Shown here one piece after another: positions 27,005 through 35,509 of a stretch of 64,000 bases of DNA. Made by a program: the position numbers and the translations under genes. Each line of letters opens with the position of its first letter. The stretch's first letter is position 1. The stretch covers positions 1 through 64,000 of the forward strand of contig JAEZCO010000075.1 of the NCBI GenBank assembly GCA_023433505.1, read 5' to 3'. Source of the DNA: Bacillota bacterium. Its GTDB lineage: Bacteria > Bacillota > Clostridia > Acetivibrionales > DTU013. The notes below the pieces were generated by a model, which did not search any database, was not told the DNA's origin, and saw only the letters and a program-made list of their open reading frames with translations.

Positions 27005-29896
27005 ATGATCCAAAAGGAATCTTTCAAAATATCCGGTATGTCATGCGCTGCATGTGCGGCAAGGATTGAAAAGGGGTTGAGCCGGATAGATGGGGTTCAA
27101 ACCGCCAATGTCAACTTTGCTGTTGAAAAGGCTACCGTAGAGTTTGATAACATAAAGGTGGACAGACAGAAATTAGGAGAAGTCATAAGCAAGCTGGGAT
27201 ATGGAATCATTGAAGAAAAGGCGTCTGAGGAAAACAAGGTGGAATTGAAAATCTCAGGGATGTCTTGTGCGGCATGCTCGGCTAAAATTGAAAAAAAGCT
27301 GAGCAAGCTGGGCGGAGTCAGCAAAGCGAATGTGAATCTCACCACCGAAAGGGCAACCGTTGAATATGACTCGTCGGAGATCAAAGTCTCCGAGATGATC
27401 AAAGCGATTCAGGCACTGGGGTATGAGGCCCAAAAAACGGAGGAAATTACAAAAGACCATGAGAAGGAGCAGCGGGAAAAAGAGATTAAACGGCTTAAGC
27501 TTACGCTTATTTTCTCAATCGTTTTAAGTTCGCCGTTAGTGCTTGCAATGCTACTGTCTCTAGTGATGATCGATGTACCATTTTTGCATAATCCGTATTT
27601 TCAACTGATTATCGCTACACCCATCCAGTTTGTCATAGGCTTCCGGTTTTATAAACATGCATTCTTCGCCTTACGGTCAAAGAGTACCAATATGGATGTG
27701 CTCATTTCCATGGGGACATCGGCGGCCTATTTCTTCAGTTTATACAACGTTTTCTTTGAACCGGCTAAAATGAACGGGATGAAGGACCTTTACTTTGAGG
27801 CCGCCGCGGTCATCATAACGCTGATCCTGTTAGGCAAATACATGGAAGCCGTTGCAAAAGGGAAAACCTCCGAAGCAATAAAAAAGCTTATGGGACTGCA
27901 GGCGAAAACTGCCAGGGTCATAAGAAATAATACGGAAGAGGATATCCCCATCGAAGAAGTTGAGGCTGGAGATATCGTTATCGTCAGGCCGGGAGAAAAA
28001 GTGCCTGTGGACGGGAAAATCCTTGAAGGCAACTCTTCCATTGATGAGGCGATGCTGACGGGAGAAAGCCTTCCGGTGGAAAAGAAGCCCGGCGACTTTG
28101 TTATCGGCGCTACCATCAACAAGTTCGGCACCTTTAAGTTTGAAGCCACCAAAGTAGGAAAGGATACGGCGCTGTCACAGATCGTCAAAATGGTGGAGGA
28201 TGCTCAGGGCTCCAAAGCGCCCATTCAGAAAATTGCCGATCAGGTCTCGGGCATCTTTGTCCCGGTGGTGGTCGGAATTGCGGTAGTGACATTTTTAATC
28301 TGGTTCTTGGCCGCCGGCGACTTTACAAAAGCCATTGTAAGCGCTGTTGCCGTACTGGTTATCGCATGCCCCTGTGCATTGGGACTGGCTACGCCCACGG
28401 CAATTATGGTTGGGACGGGAAAAGGCGCCGAGAACGGTATTTTGATCAAGGGCGGAGAGCATCTTGAAACGGCGTATAAGATCAATACCGTTGTACTGGA
28501 TAAAACGGGGACGATCACAAAAGGACAACCGGAAGTGACCGACATCATCACTTTGGGTTCTAAGGATAAAAAGACGGTTTTATGGCTTGCAGCCACCACG
28601 GAGAAGAGCTCCGAACATCCCCTGGGTGTCGCGATCTACGAGCATGGAAAGAAAGAATTGGGCAGCATACCCGACCCTGACAGTTTTGAAGCCATTCCCG
28701 GCAGGGGCGTCAAGGCCGTGGTTGCAAGTAAAACCATTTATATGGGCACCCGGAAGCTGATGCTGGAGCAGCAGATTGATACCGGCAGCATCGAAGAGAC
28801 GCTTACAAAGCTTGAGGACAATGGAAAAACAGCCATGCTGATAGCGGTTGACAATACGCTGGAAGCGGTTATTGCCGTTGCGGATACACTAAAAGAGAAT
28901 TCCAAGGAAGCGATTGAAGACCTTCAGAAGATGGGTATTGAAGTTTATATGATCACCGGGGACAATAAGAGGACAGCCAATGCCATAGCAAAGCAGGTCG
29001 GGATAACCAACATACTGGCGGAAGTACTCCCTGAAAATAAAGCTCAGGAAGTGGATAAGCTCAAGAGCAAGGGGAAAGTGGTTGCCATGGTCGGCGATGG
29101 AATCAATGACGCGCCTGCCCTTGCGACAGCCAATATCGGTATGGCCATCGGCACCGGAACGGATGTGGCAATTGAGGCGGCGGACATTACCCTGATGAGA
29201 GGCGATTTGAGGACAATCCCCGCGGCCATAAGGCTTTCAAGGCAGACAATGAGAAAAATAAAGCAGAATTTATTCTGGGCCTTCTTTTACAATGTCATCG
29301 GCATACCTTTTGCCTCCCTGGGATTATTAAATCCCATGATAGCAGGGGGGGCCATGGCCTTCAGCTCAGTCTCGGTGGTTTCCAACTCGCTGAGCTTAAA
29401 ACGCTACAACCCTGGCAATCATATTGCACCCAATGCCTATGCCGCTTCTGCCTTAAACCCGGAATGGAAGCTGAAAACTCCGCCCGTGCAGGACGCAAGC
29501 CGGCGGATGGAAGAGAGAAGCAAGGAGCAGGATGAAAAGATTGAAGCGCTTGAGAAGCAAAATAAGGAATTGCTGGCCAAAGTAAAGGAATTGAGCAAAA
29601 AGGAAGAGGATGTAACGGAGATCAAATTGAAAATCGCCGAGGTGCTGGTCAAAACACAGCAGATGGCGGACAATATCCTGGAAGAGGCTAGAAAGCAAGC
29701 CTTGAAAGAAAAGTTACAGCTCAAGTCACAGGTTGAAGAGGAAAAGGAAAAATTGGTAAACATCCGGCAGGATGCATGGATACTGAGACAGGAAATACTC
29801 ACAAAATTGGAAGCTTACAAGCAGCAGGTGGAAGAGATTTTGAGCGAGGATTTTGATCTGGAGACAGCGGAAGTTGTGAAAGCTTCACATAAATAA
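27005..29896 (+). CDS. copA: copper-exporting P1B-type ATPase with coiled-coil tail
   Basis: 963 residues. Two N-terminal HMA domains (MSCAACAARIEKGL; MSCAACSAKIEKKL), actuator TGES, membrane metal site CPC in IACPCALGLATPT, phosphorylation DKTGT, ATP-binding SSEHPLG and hinge GDGINDAPALA, plus the Cu(I)-type last helices (FYNVIG...MAFSSVSVVSNSLSLKR). The normal enzyme ends near residue 795. The remaining about 165 residues hold a linker and a long, charged coiled coil (about 832-955) that recalls DivIVA/GpsB-like helices. ATG 27005 chosen over 26972 because the HMA domain begins there and AAGGGA is upstream. Confidence 0.92.
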   Translation: MIQKESFKISGMSCAACAARIEKGLSRIDGVQTANVNFAVEKATVEFDNIKVDRQKLGEVISKLGYGIIEEKASEENKVELKISGMSCAACSAKIEKKLSKLGGVSKANVNLTTERATVEYDSSEIKVSEMIKAIQALGYEAQKTEEITKDHEKEQREKEIKRLKLTLIFSIVLSSPLVLAMLLSLVMIDVPFLHNPYFQLIIATPIQFVIGFRFYKHAFFALRSKSTNMDVLISMGTSAAYFFSLYNVFFEPAKMNGMKDLYFEAAAVIITLILLGKYMEAVAKGKTSEAIKKLMGLQAKTARVIRNNTEEDIPIEEVEAGDIVIVRPGEKVPVDGKILEGNSSIDEAMLTGESLPVEKKPGDFVIGATINKFGTFKFEATKVGKDTALSQIVKMVEDAQGSKAPIQKIADQVSGIFVPVVVGIAVVTFLIWFLAAGDFTKAIVSAVAVLVIACPCALGLATPTAIMVGTGKGAENGILIKGGEHLETAYKINTVVLDKTGTITKGQPEVTDIITLGSKDKKTVLWLAATTEKSSEHPLGVAIYEHGKKELGSIPDPDSFEAIPGRGVKAVVASKTIYMGTRKLMLEQQIDTGSIEETLTKLEDNGKTAMLIAVDNTLEAVIAVADTLKENSKEAIEDLQKMGIEVYMITGDNKRTANAIAKQVGITNILAEVLPENKAQEVDKLKSKGKVVAMVGDGINDAPALATANIGMAIGTGTDVAIEAADITLMRGDLRTIPAAIRLSRQTMRKIKQNLFWAFFYNVIGIPFASLGLLNPMIAGGAMAFSSVSVVSNSLSLKRYNPGNHIAPNAYAASALNPEWKLKTPPVQDASRRMEERSKEQDEKIEALEKQNKELLAKVKELSKKEEDVTEIKLKIAEVLVKTQQMADNILEEARKQALKEKLQLKSQVEEEKEKLVNIRQDAWILRQEILTKLEAYKQQVEEILSEDFDLETAEVVKASHK

Positions 29897-29919
29897 AAGT
29901 GCGGTCGGGAGGAGTTTTT

Positions 29920-30132
29920 ATGAGTAAGGAAACAAAGGTTCTCAATGTAGAAGGGATGTCCTGCAGTCATTGTGAAAATGCTGTAAAGAAAGCAGTCGGG
30001 GCACTCAATGGCGTAGCAAGCGTAGGGGTTGACCTAAAAGGCAAAAAGGTTACCGTTGAATATGATTCGGAGAAAGTAACCGTAAATGCCATAAAGGATG
30101 CTATTGAAGATCAGGGCTACGACGTCAAATAA
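29920..30132 (+). CDS. copZ: copper chaperone CopZ
   Basis: 70 residues, one HMA domain with MSCSHCENAVKKAV binding Cu(I) and the ferredoxin-like fold ending YDVK. GGGAGGAG lies 5 bases before the ATG. It follows copA by 23 bases, so it delivers Cu(I) to that pump. Confidence 0.92.
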   Translation: MSKETKVLNVEGMSCSHCENAVKKAVGALNGVASVGVDLKGKKVTVEYDSEKVTVNAIKDAIEDQGYDVK

Positions 30133-30202
30133 GGCATCGGGCAATACATGCAACCAGGCAAGGGGTTGGCAGTGTGAAAAAATATTTTTAAAAGGTGAAA
30201 TC

Positions 30203-30234
30203 TTCATAATTTCTTCACATAAATTTTGTAAGAT
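30203..30234 (+). promoter_or_regulatory. second OmpR-type direct-repeat promoter
   Basis: TTCATA (30203), TTCACA (30214), 9 bases, then TAAGAT (30229-30234). Spacing is identical to the site at 24878, arguing for the same activator on both promoters. It drives the 160-residue membrane protein gene. Confidence 0.6.
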
Positions 30235-30280
30235 TAACACGTCCAAAAAACAAAATTTATAAAAAGAGGGAAGTGTTCAC

Positions 30281-30763
30281 ATGAGCAGCGCAATGACACA
30301 TTACATGGAACTGCTGGCAACAAACCAACCCTGGCATCTGCTTATTTTTATGGCAATTCCGGTTATCTGTGCCGAAACTCTGGCAATTACGGAGCTGATT
30401 ATCCTTTTCACCAGGAACCTGACGGGAAAAGCAAGGACTGTAAACAAGGTCACGGGTATTTTTGCAGGTCTTTATTTCCTCGGTATCTTTATTTACCTGT
30501 TCTTCAACGCGGTGGTTCCTTTGACAGCTACCGGAGGATGGAGAGGACCGGCGGATGTTATTGCGGTTGGTTTCTATCTTTCGGGTATCGTGCCTTTCCT
30601 GGGGATGACGCTGCTTGAACTGGGCGTTGTCGGAAGAAAAAGAGACGAAGTAGGAAAGTTAAAGCTGCATGCTATATTTGTAGGTATTTTCCTTGTTGTA
30701 GCCCATGTCGCAATGATATTCGGTATGCTTAATCCTGAGTTATTCATGATGAAAGCCATGTAA
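30281..30763 (+). CDS. small four-helix membrane protein (DUF6803-like)
   Basis: 160 residues with four hydrophobic segments. Acidic residue in AETLAITELIILF within the membrane and His/Met-rich ends (HYMELL; KLHAIFVGIFLVVAHVAMIFGMLNPELFMMKAM) may be metal related. I recall such proteins annotated DUF6803 beside copper genes. Function unknown. AAGAGGGAAG precedes the ATG. It shares its promoter type with the copper fusion gene. Confidence 0.7.
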   Translation: MSSAMTHYMELLATNQPWHLLIFMAIPVICAETLAITELIILFTRNLTGKARTVNKVTGIFAGLYFLGIFIYLFFNAVVPLTATGGWRGPADVIAVGFYLSGIVPFLGMTLLELGVVGRKRDEVGKLKLHAIFVGIFLVVAHVAMIFGMLNPELFMMKAM

Positions 30764-30790
30764 AAGAAATATAGCTTTATAGAACAATAG

Positions 30791-30828
30791 ACAGATAGGC
30801 GTAAATGCTTATCTGTTTTTTGTTTTTT
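30791..30828 (+). terminator. intrinsic terminator of copper region
   Basis: ACAGATAGGC pairs with GCTTATCTGT (one G-T pair) around GTAAAT, followed by a long T-rich run. Confidence 0.9.
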
Positions 30829-30913
30829 AAACCATCAGGCTAAGGATAACAAGGGTGGGGTCGGTCATAAAGGTCACATGCCGCCTCTGAATAATTAAAA
30901 AGTGACATTTTTA

Positions 30914-31135
30914 TTGACAGGATTTTATATTCATTGTATCATATAAATCATATAGGATTAGTAGGTTTGGCCTTAATCCAAGTGATTTGATAGAAAATAT
31001 AAATTTTTAAAAGCGCCTGAAAGGAAGAGGATTAAAAATTTATAGGCCTTGCAGAAATAATTCCAATGCAGTAACATATGACTAAGGACCGGAAGAGAAG
31101 CGGCTGTAAATTGAATAGGACCGGGCGCTTTTTAT
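30914..31135 (+). promoter_or_regulatory. promoter and divergent attenuator element (copy 8) before patB
   Basis: TTGACA (30914-30919), 17 bases, TATCAT (30937-30942), then ATATAGGATTAG resembling the AGGAATAC box of this locus. The leader is 220 bases and includes a GGATTA...TTAATCC hairpin. At 31087 it has GACCGGAAGA followed by GGCT, as in copy 7, and AAGCG (31098) pairs with CGCTT (31126) before a short T-run. A 27-codon frame (ATG 31078 to TGA 31161) overlaps it. Between 30829 and 30913 I see nothing. Confidence 0.55.
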
Positions 31136-31165
31136 CCGAAAATTTAAAATCTAGAGGTTGAATGA

Positions 31166-32338
31166 ATGAAGCATAATTTTGACGAGATTATTAATCGAAA
31201 AAGCACCCATTCCTTAAAATGGGATTGCTGCAAAGAGCGGTTCAACAGTGATGATATTCTCCCCATGTGGGTTGCAGATATGGATTTCAGGTCGCCTGCC
31301 CAGGTAATCGACGCGATTAAGCGAAGAGCAGAGCATGGTGTTTTTGGGTATACCGAGACCTCTGAAAAGCTTTCTGACGCTTTGCAAATTTGGATGAAGA
31401 AAAGAAACCGCTGGGATATTGATAAGCGGTGGATAGTTCACACCCCAGGGGTAGTTACCTCGGTGAATGCTTCAATCCTTGCCTTTACGGATGTCGACGA
31501 TAAGGTTTTAATGCAGACGCCCATATATTACCCCTTCTTTTCCAGTATCAGCGAGAACGGAAGGCAATTGGTTGTCAATCCTTTAAAAAACAGCGGCGGA
31601 GCTTATGAAATCGATTTTGAGGACCTTGAAAAGAAGCTTGGCAGCGGAGTAAAAATGATGATCCTTTGCAGTCCTCATAACCCAATCGGCCGCGTGTGGA
31701 AAAGGGAGGAGCTGGAACAGGTTGCAAGGCTTTGCCTGAAGTATGATGTATTGCTGGTTTCCGACGAGATCCATTCGGATTTGGTGTTTGAAGACTACGC
31801 GCATATTCCTGCTGCGTCGGTGTCGGAAGAAATTTTAAATGCCTCGATTACTTTGATTTCGCCGACGAAAACCTTTAATTTGGCGGGATTATCCGAATCT
31901 ATGGCAATCATTCCAAATCCGGAGCACCGGCAGAGCTTCAAAAGGACACTGCACAGAACCGGGGCAGGAATGCTCAATATCTTTGGCCTGGAGGCTGCCG
32001 AAGCTGCATATGCCCACGGAGAAGACTGGTTGGAGGAGCTGCTGGCCTATTTGCAGGCGAATTTGGAAACGCTGGTTGAATATTTTGAAAGCCATATTCC
32101 CCGGATCAAGGTAATAAGACCGGAAGCAACCTATCTTGCATGGCTGGATTGTCATGAACTGCCGGTTGCGGCAGACAAGCTGAAAGAGTTTTTTACATTT
32201 AAAGCCAGGGTGGGCTTAAACGACGGCGTCACTTTCGGCAAGGAAGGAGCCGGTTTCCAGAGGATGAATTTCGCCTGCCCAAGAGGATTATTGCTTGAGG
32301 GACTGGAAAGAATAAAGAAAGCGGTTGCTTTGCTGTAA
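31166..32338 (+). CDS. patB: MalY/PatB-type cystathionine beta-lyase
   Basis: 390 residues, fold-type I PLP enzyme. WVADMDFRSP near residue 36 and SPHNPIGRVWKREEL are MalY/PatB signatures. The PLP Lys lies in LISPTKTFNLAGLS (about residue 235) and the Arg for carboxylate binding near the C terminus. Cleaves C-S bonds of cystathionine or cysteine conjugates to thiol, pyruvate and ammonia in the cytosol. First gene of the sulfur locus; GAGGTTGA upstream. Confidence 0.9.
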   Translation: MKHNFDEIINRKSTHSLKWDCCKERFNSDDILPMWVADMDFRSPAQVIDAIKRRAEHGVFGYTETSEKLSDALQIWMKKRNRWDIDKRWIVHTPGVVTSVNASILAFTDVDDKVLMQTPIYYPFFSSISENGRQLVVNPLKNSGGAYEIDFEDLEKKLGSGVKMMILCSPHNPIGRVWKREELEQVARLCLKYDVLLVSDEIHSDLVFEDYAHIPAASVSEEILNASITLISPTKTFNLAGLSESMAIIPNPEHRQSFKRTLHRTGAGMLNIFGLEAAEAAYAHGEDWLEELLAYLQANLETLVEYFESHIPRIKVIRPEATYLAWLDCHELPVAADKLKEFFTFKARVGLNDGVTFGKEGAGFQRMNFACPRGLLLEGLERIKKAVALL

Positions 32339-32430
32339 GTTCAATTTGACAACAGGTCAGCCGGAGAGTGAAGTTTGTCCATAAAACCTACTAAACATAT
32401 AGGATAAAATAAAAATATTTTCAAAATGTA

Positions 32431-32500
32431 TTGACTTTTCAGGCGGAAAAATATAAAATTTAATATAGTGGATAAAACATATAGAAATACTAGGAATACA
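32431..32500 (+). promoter_or_regulatory. cysK promoter with tandem AGGAATAC-type boxes
   Basis: TTGACT (32431-32436), 17 bases, TAAAAT (32454-32459). Downstream come ATAGAAATAC (32481) and TAGGAATACA (32491), two direct copies 10 bp apart. There is no hairpin-terminator element here. That suggests the box is a DNA operator rather than part of the RNA element. It resembles, in my memory only loosely, sites of the Rrf2-family sulfur repressor CymR. Confidence 0.6.
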
Positions 32501-32516
32501 ATGTGGAGGCGATAGC

Positions 32517-33452
32517 ATGTCAAAAATCGTAAAAAATTTAACGGATCTCATAGGAAATACTCCGCTTTTGGAGTTGTCAAACTATAGTAAACAACACGGG
32601 TTGGAAGCAAAGGTAATCGCAAAGCTTGAATTCTTCAACCCTGCCAGCAGTGTTAAGGACAGGATCGGCTATGCCATGATTAAGGATGCCGAAGACAAAG
32701 GCCTGCTGAACAAGGACTCTGTTATTATTGAGCCGACAAGCGGCAATACCGGCATTGCCCTGGCATTTGTTGCAGCCGCAAAGGGGTACAAATTAGTAAT
32801 CACATTGCCGGACAGCTTCAGTATTGAAAGAAGAAATCTTCTGAAGGCACTGGGCGCCGAATTAATTTTAACTCCCGGAGCGGAAGGAATGCCGGGCGCT
32901 ATCCGGAAAGCGGAAGAGCTTGCCGCTCAAACGCCGAATTCCTTTTTCCCTCAGCAGTTCAAGAATCCTGCAAATCCTGAAATACATCGGAAGACCACGG
33001 CCGAAGAGATCTGGAGAGATACGGACGGTCAGGTGGATGTATTCATCGGAGGCGTTGGTACAGGCGGGACCATCACAGGCGTGGGCGAAGTTTTGAAACA
33101 GAAAAATCCCAACGTGAAAATTATAGCGGTTGAACCCTTCGATTCGCCGGTACTGTCCGGCGGGACAAAGGGACCCCATAAGATTCAAGGGATCGGAGCA
33201 GGTTTTGTTCCTGATGTTTTAAACTTAAAGGTGGTTGACGAGATTTACAAGGTTAAGAATGAAGAAGCCTTTGAAACCGCCAGAAAGCTTGCAAGGACAG
33301 AGGGACTGTTAGTGGGTATTTCTTCAGGCGCTGCAGCCTTCGCGGCTACACAGATCGCAAAAAGACCTGAATTTAAAGGGAAAAATATTGTTGTATTACT
33401 GCCGGATACGGGAGAAAGATACCTGTCGACGCCTTTATTCCAGGAGGCATAA
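32517..33452 (+). CDS. cysK: cysteine synthase (O-acetylserine sulfhydrylase)
   Basis: 311 residues, fold-type II PLP enzyme. PLP Lys47 in NPASSVKDRIG, substrate loop PTSGNTGIALA, phosphate-binding GGVGTGGTITG and C-terminal ISSGAAAFAA. Makes cysteine from O-acetylserine and sulfide. GTGGAGG lies 8-10 bases before the ATG. Own promoter and terminator. Confidence 0.95.
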   Translation: MSKIVKNLTDLIGNTPLLELSNYSKQHGLEAKVIAKLEFFNPASSVKDRIGYAMIKDAEDKGLLNKDSVIIEPTSGNTGIALAFVAAAKGYKLVITLPDSFSIERRNLLKALGAELILTPGAEGMPGAIRKAEELAAQTPNSFFPQQFKNPANPEIHRKTTAEEIWRDTDGQVDVFIGGVGTGGTITGVGEVLKQKNPNVKIIAVEPFDSPVLSGGTKGPHKIQGIGAGFVPDVLNLKVVDEIYKVKNEEAFETARKLARTEGLLVGISSGAAAFAATQIAKRPEFKGKNIVVLLPDTGERYLSTPLFQEA

Positions 33453-33503
33453 TCACGGCATATGCCTGTCAGCTTAAAGTGTGATAAACTTAAGAATAAT
33501 ATG

Positions 33504-33535
33504 AATAAAGGGGAGATGATCCCCTTTATTTGCAT
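33504..33535 (+). terminator. intrinsic terminator of cysK
   Basis: AATAAAGGGG pairs perfectly with CCCCTTTATT around AGATGAT. The arms are A- and T-rich at their ends, so it may work in both directions. Confidence 0.85.
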
Positions 33536-33542
33536 ACGAATC

Positions 33543-33570
33543 TTGACTAAATAGATATGTTAACTATAAT
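33543..33570 (+). promoter_or_regulatory. sigma-A promoter before yezD-type genes
   Basis: TTGACT (33543-33548), 16 bases, TATAAT (33565-33570). The leader of about 100 bases to the next ATG shows no attenuator hairpin and no AGGAATAC box. Confidence 0.65.
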
Positions 33571-33673
33571 TACTGTGAGATTGAATTCAAATTAAAAAAG
33601 ATTTTGAAAGAGGTTTGATTGTTTACTTGAATTTTTGATGAATTGATCTATATTTGAAAGGAAGGGTCTGGAT

Positions 33674-33847
33674 ATGGTTATTCAAAAAACGCAAAACAAA
33701 GATACAACAGCGGCGAAAACTGCAATGAAAAATATTGTTTTACATGCGCTTTGTAATATTCAAAACGGATCCATTACAGTTGTTAAGCAGGATAACATCG
33801 TAATTCAGGTAAATGTGAACGAAACGATCAATCTCAATAAAAAATAG
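33674..33847 (+). CDS. YezD-like mini-protein (DUF2292), divergent
   Basis: 57 residues. The C-terminal half NIQNGSITVVKQDNIVIQVN matches the DUF2292/YezD pattern (GS-I/V-T-hydrophobic-x-Q-x-x-x-I-V-Q), but it lacks the usual IEKSEKIKL tail. YezD-type proteins often sit beside cysteine and sulfate-assimilation genes; function unknown. GAAAGGAAGGG precedes the ATG. Shorter than usual ORF cut-offs but well supported by its neighbour of equal length. Confidence 0.7.
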   Translation: MVIQKTQNKDTTAAKTAMKNIVLHALCNIQNGSITVVKQDNIVIQVNVNETINLNKK

Positions 33848-33873
33848 GCGAATAAAAATCTTGCGGGGGTGGT

Positions 33874-34047
33874 ATGAAAATGGCTGTATTTGATGCGTCT
33901 GATAAAAATAAGACACAAATATCCGAGGAAGACTTCAAAAAACTGCTTCAATATATCGAGAGCATTCAGTTTGGATCGGTAACACTCTATATCCAGGATG
34001 GAAAAATCGTACAAATTGAAAAAAGTGAAAAAATAAAACTTAAATAA
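33874..34047 (+). CDS. YezD-like mini-protein (DUF2292)
   Basis: 57 residues: ISEEDFKKLLQYIESIQFGSVTLYIQ, then DGKIVQIEKSEKIKLK, a textbook YezD/DUF2292 protein. GCGGGGGTGG lies just upstream of the ATG. Second of a tandem pair, followed by attenuator copy 1. A third copy is at 52078. I infer a role in sulfur-starvation metabolism from context only. Confidence 0.82.
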   Translation: MKMAVFDASDKNKTQISEEDFKKLLQYIESIQFGSVTLYIQDGKIVQIEKSEKIKLK

Positions 34048-34056
34048 GATAAACGA

Positions 34057-34130
34057 ATAGGAATACTTGATAAACTCGCTGACCAGAAAAACTGGAGGCC
34101 GTGTTTTTTTTATGGAATGCGGTCTTTTTA
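34057..34130 (+). promoter_or_regulatory. attenuator element copy 1 (before GS-like gene)
   Basis: Box ATAGGAATACTT (34057), hairpin CCAG (34083) AAAAA CTGG (34092-34095), then terminator AGGCCG (34096-34101) pairing with CGGTCT (34120-34125) and a T-run. The small hairpin abuts the terminator. A TTG-started 22-codon frame (from 34067) reads through it. It lies between yezD and the GS-like gene. Confidence 0.75.
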
Positions 34131-34202
34131 CGTGATTTCTGCGGATTTCGGGGTAAGAAGGCGGGAAACGGAAAATTAGTAAATTGGTTGAAGGGGATAG
34201 AG

Positions 34203-35489
34203 ATGAGCGCTGCAGATATACGGAGATTTATCGATGAAAATGGGATCCACACGGTTGAAGTCGGATTTGCAGATATAAACGGTGTTTTAAGGGGAAAGAG
34301 GCTTCCGGCCAGGCATTTTCTTAAAATTGCCCAAAGCGGGACAGGGCTTGCCAAGGCGCCCTTTGCCTGGGATATTCAATGCGGGGTGTATGATGACATT
34401 GAGCTGGCAAACTTCAGCAACGGCTTCCCGGATATGGTTGCCAGGCCAATCCTTTCGACGCTGAAAAGGGTTAATTGGCGGGAGGGAAGCGCCTTTGTAT
34501 TTGCCGAGCTGTTGGATGAACATGCGCAGGTAGTTGAGGTTAATCCACGCGAGGTTCTCAAGAAAATCGTAAAGAGGTATAACGACCTGGGCTATAGACC
34601 CCTGGTCGGTTCAGAGCTTGAATTTTATCTTTTGGACTCCGGCAAAAAGCCTGTGTTTGACGGAATACAATGCTATTCGCTCTATAGAGGGGCCGAACTG
34701 GAGTATGTAATACAGGAGATGCGAAATGGTCTTGAGGGCCTGGGAATCGAGCTTGAAGCTTTTCATATCGAATACGGCCCGGGGCAGATCGAAGTAATCC
34801 CGGAGTATGGGGATGCATTGGAGATGGCGGATAAAACCGTCCTGATAAAAAACTCCATCAAGGAAATTGCCCGCAAGCATGGAATGTATGCATCATTTAT
34901 GGCAAAGCCCTGGGCACAGGAATCAGGAAACGGATTTCATGTTCACCAGAGCCTATGGGATCGTGAGTTAAGGAATAATTATTTCAATACGGATAAAGCG
35001 CTGGCTGAAAGCTATCTGGCAGGACTGTTAAAGCACGCAAGGGACTTTATGGTGCTGGGTTCTCCTACCATCAATGATTATAAGCGTTTCCAGTTGAATT
35101 CCTTTGCCCCCACCAGCGTAACCTGGGCTCATGATAACAGAACAGTCGCAACGCGTTCGTTATTAGGACTCGGGAACGGCAGCCGGTTTGAGCAAAGAAC
35201 CGGGTCTGCCGCTGCAAACCCGTACCTGATTATCGCCGCAAGCCTTGCCTCTGGGTTATATGGTATTGAAAACAAGCTTGCTTTGCCTGAAAAGCATGAA
35301 CAGGAAAGCTCTCAATTTCCAAAAACATTGGATGCGGCCTTAAATTATTTTGAAGCCAGCGAGGCGGCAAAAGATTACTTGGGAGAAAAGTTTGTAAAGC
35401 TCTATGCCACGCTCGGAAGACATGAAGTAGAACTCTACAACGCTGCGGTAACGGACTGGGAGTGGAACAGATATTTTGAGATGGTTTAG
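34203..35489 (+). CDS. glutamine synthetase-like ligase
   Basis: 428 residues. Catalytic GS signatures are present: GSELEFYL, EAFHIEYGPGQIEV, GNGFHVHQSLW (ATP/ammonia-site His), and NRTVATRSLLG...FEQRTGSAAANPYLIIAA. It resembles the PuuA/GlnT/FluG branch, which attaches amines to glutamate, rather than housekeeping GlnA. It has ATG 34203 with AAGGGG upstream; the longer open frame runs back through the attenuator and is rejected. Immediately upstream of D1K1 (20 bases), so it may gamma-glutamylate an amine or make a substrate or product of that enzyme. Function inferred. Confidence 0.82.
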   Translation: MSAADIRRFIDENGIHTVEVGFADINGVLRGKRLPARHFLKIAQSGTGLAKAPFAWDIQCGVYDDIELANFSNGFPDMVARPILSTLKRVNWREGSAFVFAELLDEHAQVVEVNPREVLKKIVKRYNDLGYRPLVGSELEFYLLDSGKKPVFDGIQCYSLYRGAELEYVIQEMRNGLEGLGIELEAFHIEYGPGQIEVIPEYGDALEMADKTVLIKNSIKEIARKHGMYASFMAKPWAQESGNGFHVHQSLWDRELRNNYFNTDKALAESYLAGLLKHARDFMVLGSPTINDYKRFQLNSFAPTSVTWAHDNRTVATRSLLGLGNGSRFEQRTGSAAANPYLIIAASLASGLYGIENKLALPEKHEQESSQFPKTLDAALNYFEASEAAKDYLGEKFVKLYATLGRHEVELYNAAVTDWEWNRYFEMV

Positions 35490-35509
35490 GAGTATAGGAG
35501 GAATGTATT

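Noticed and set aside
34101..34202. Longer N terminus of the GS-like ligase
   Set aside because: It would run through the attenuator terminator; ATG 34203 has a ribosome binding site and the family start.
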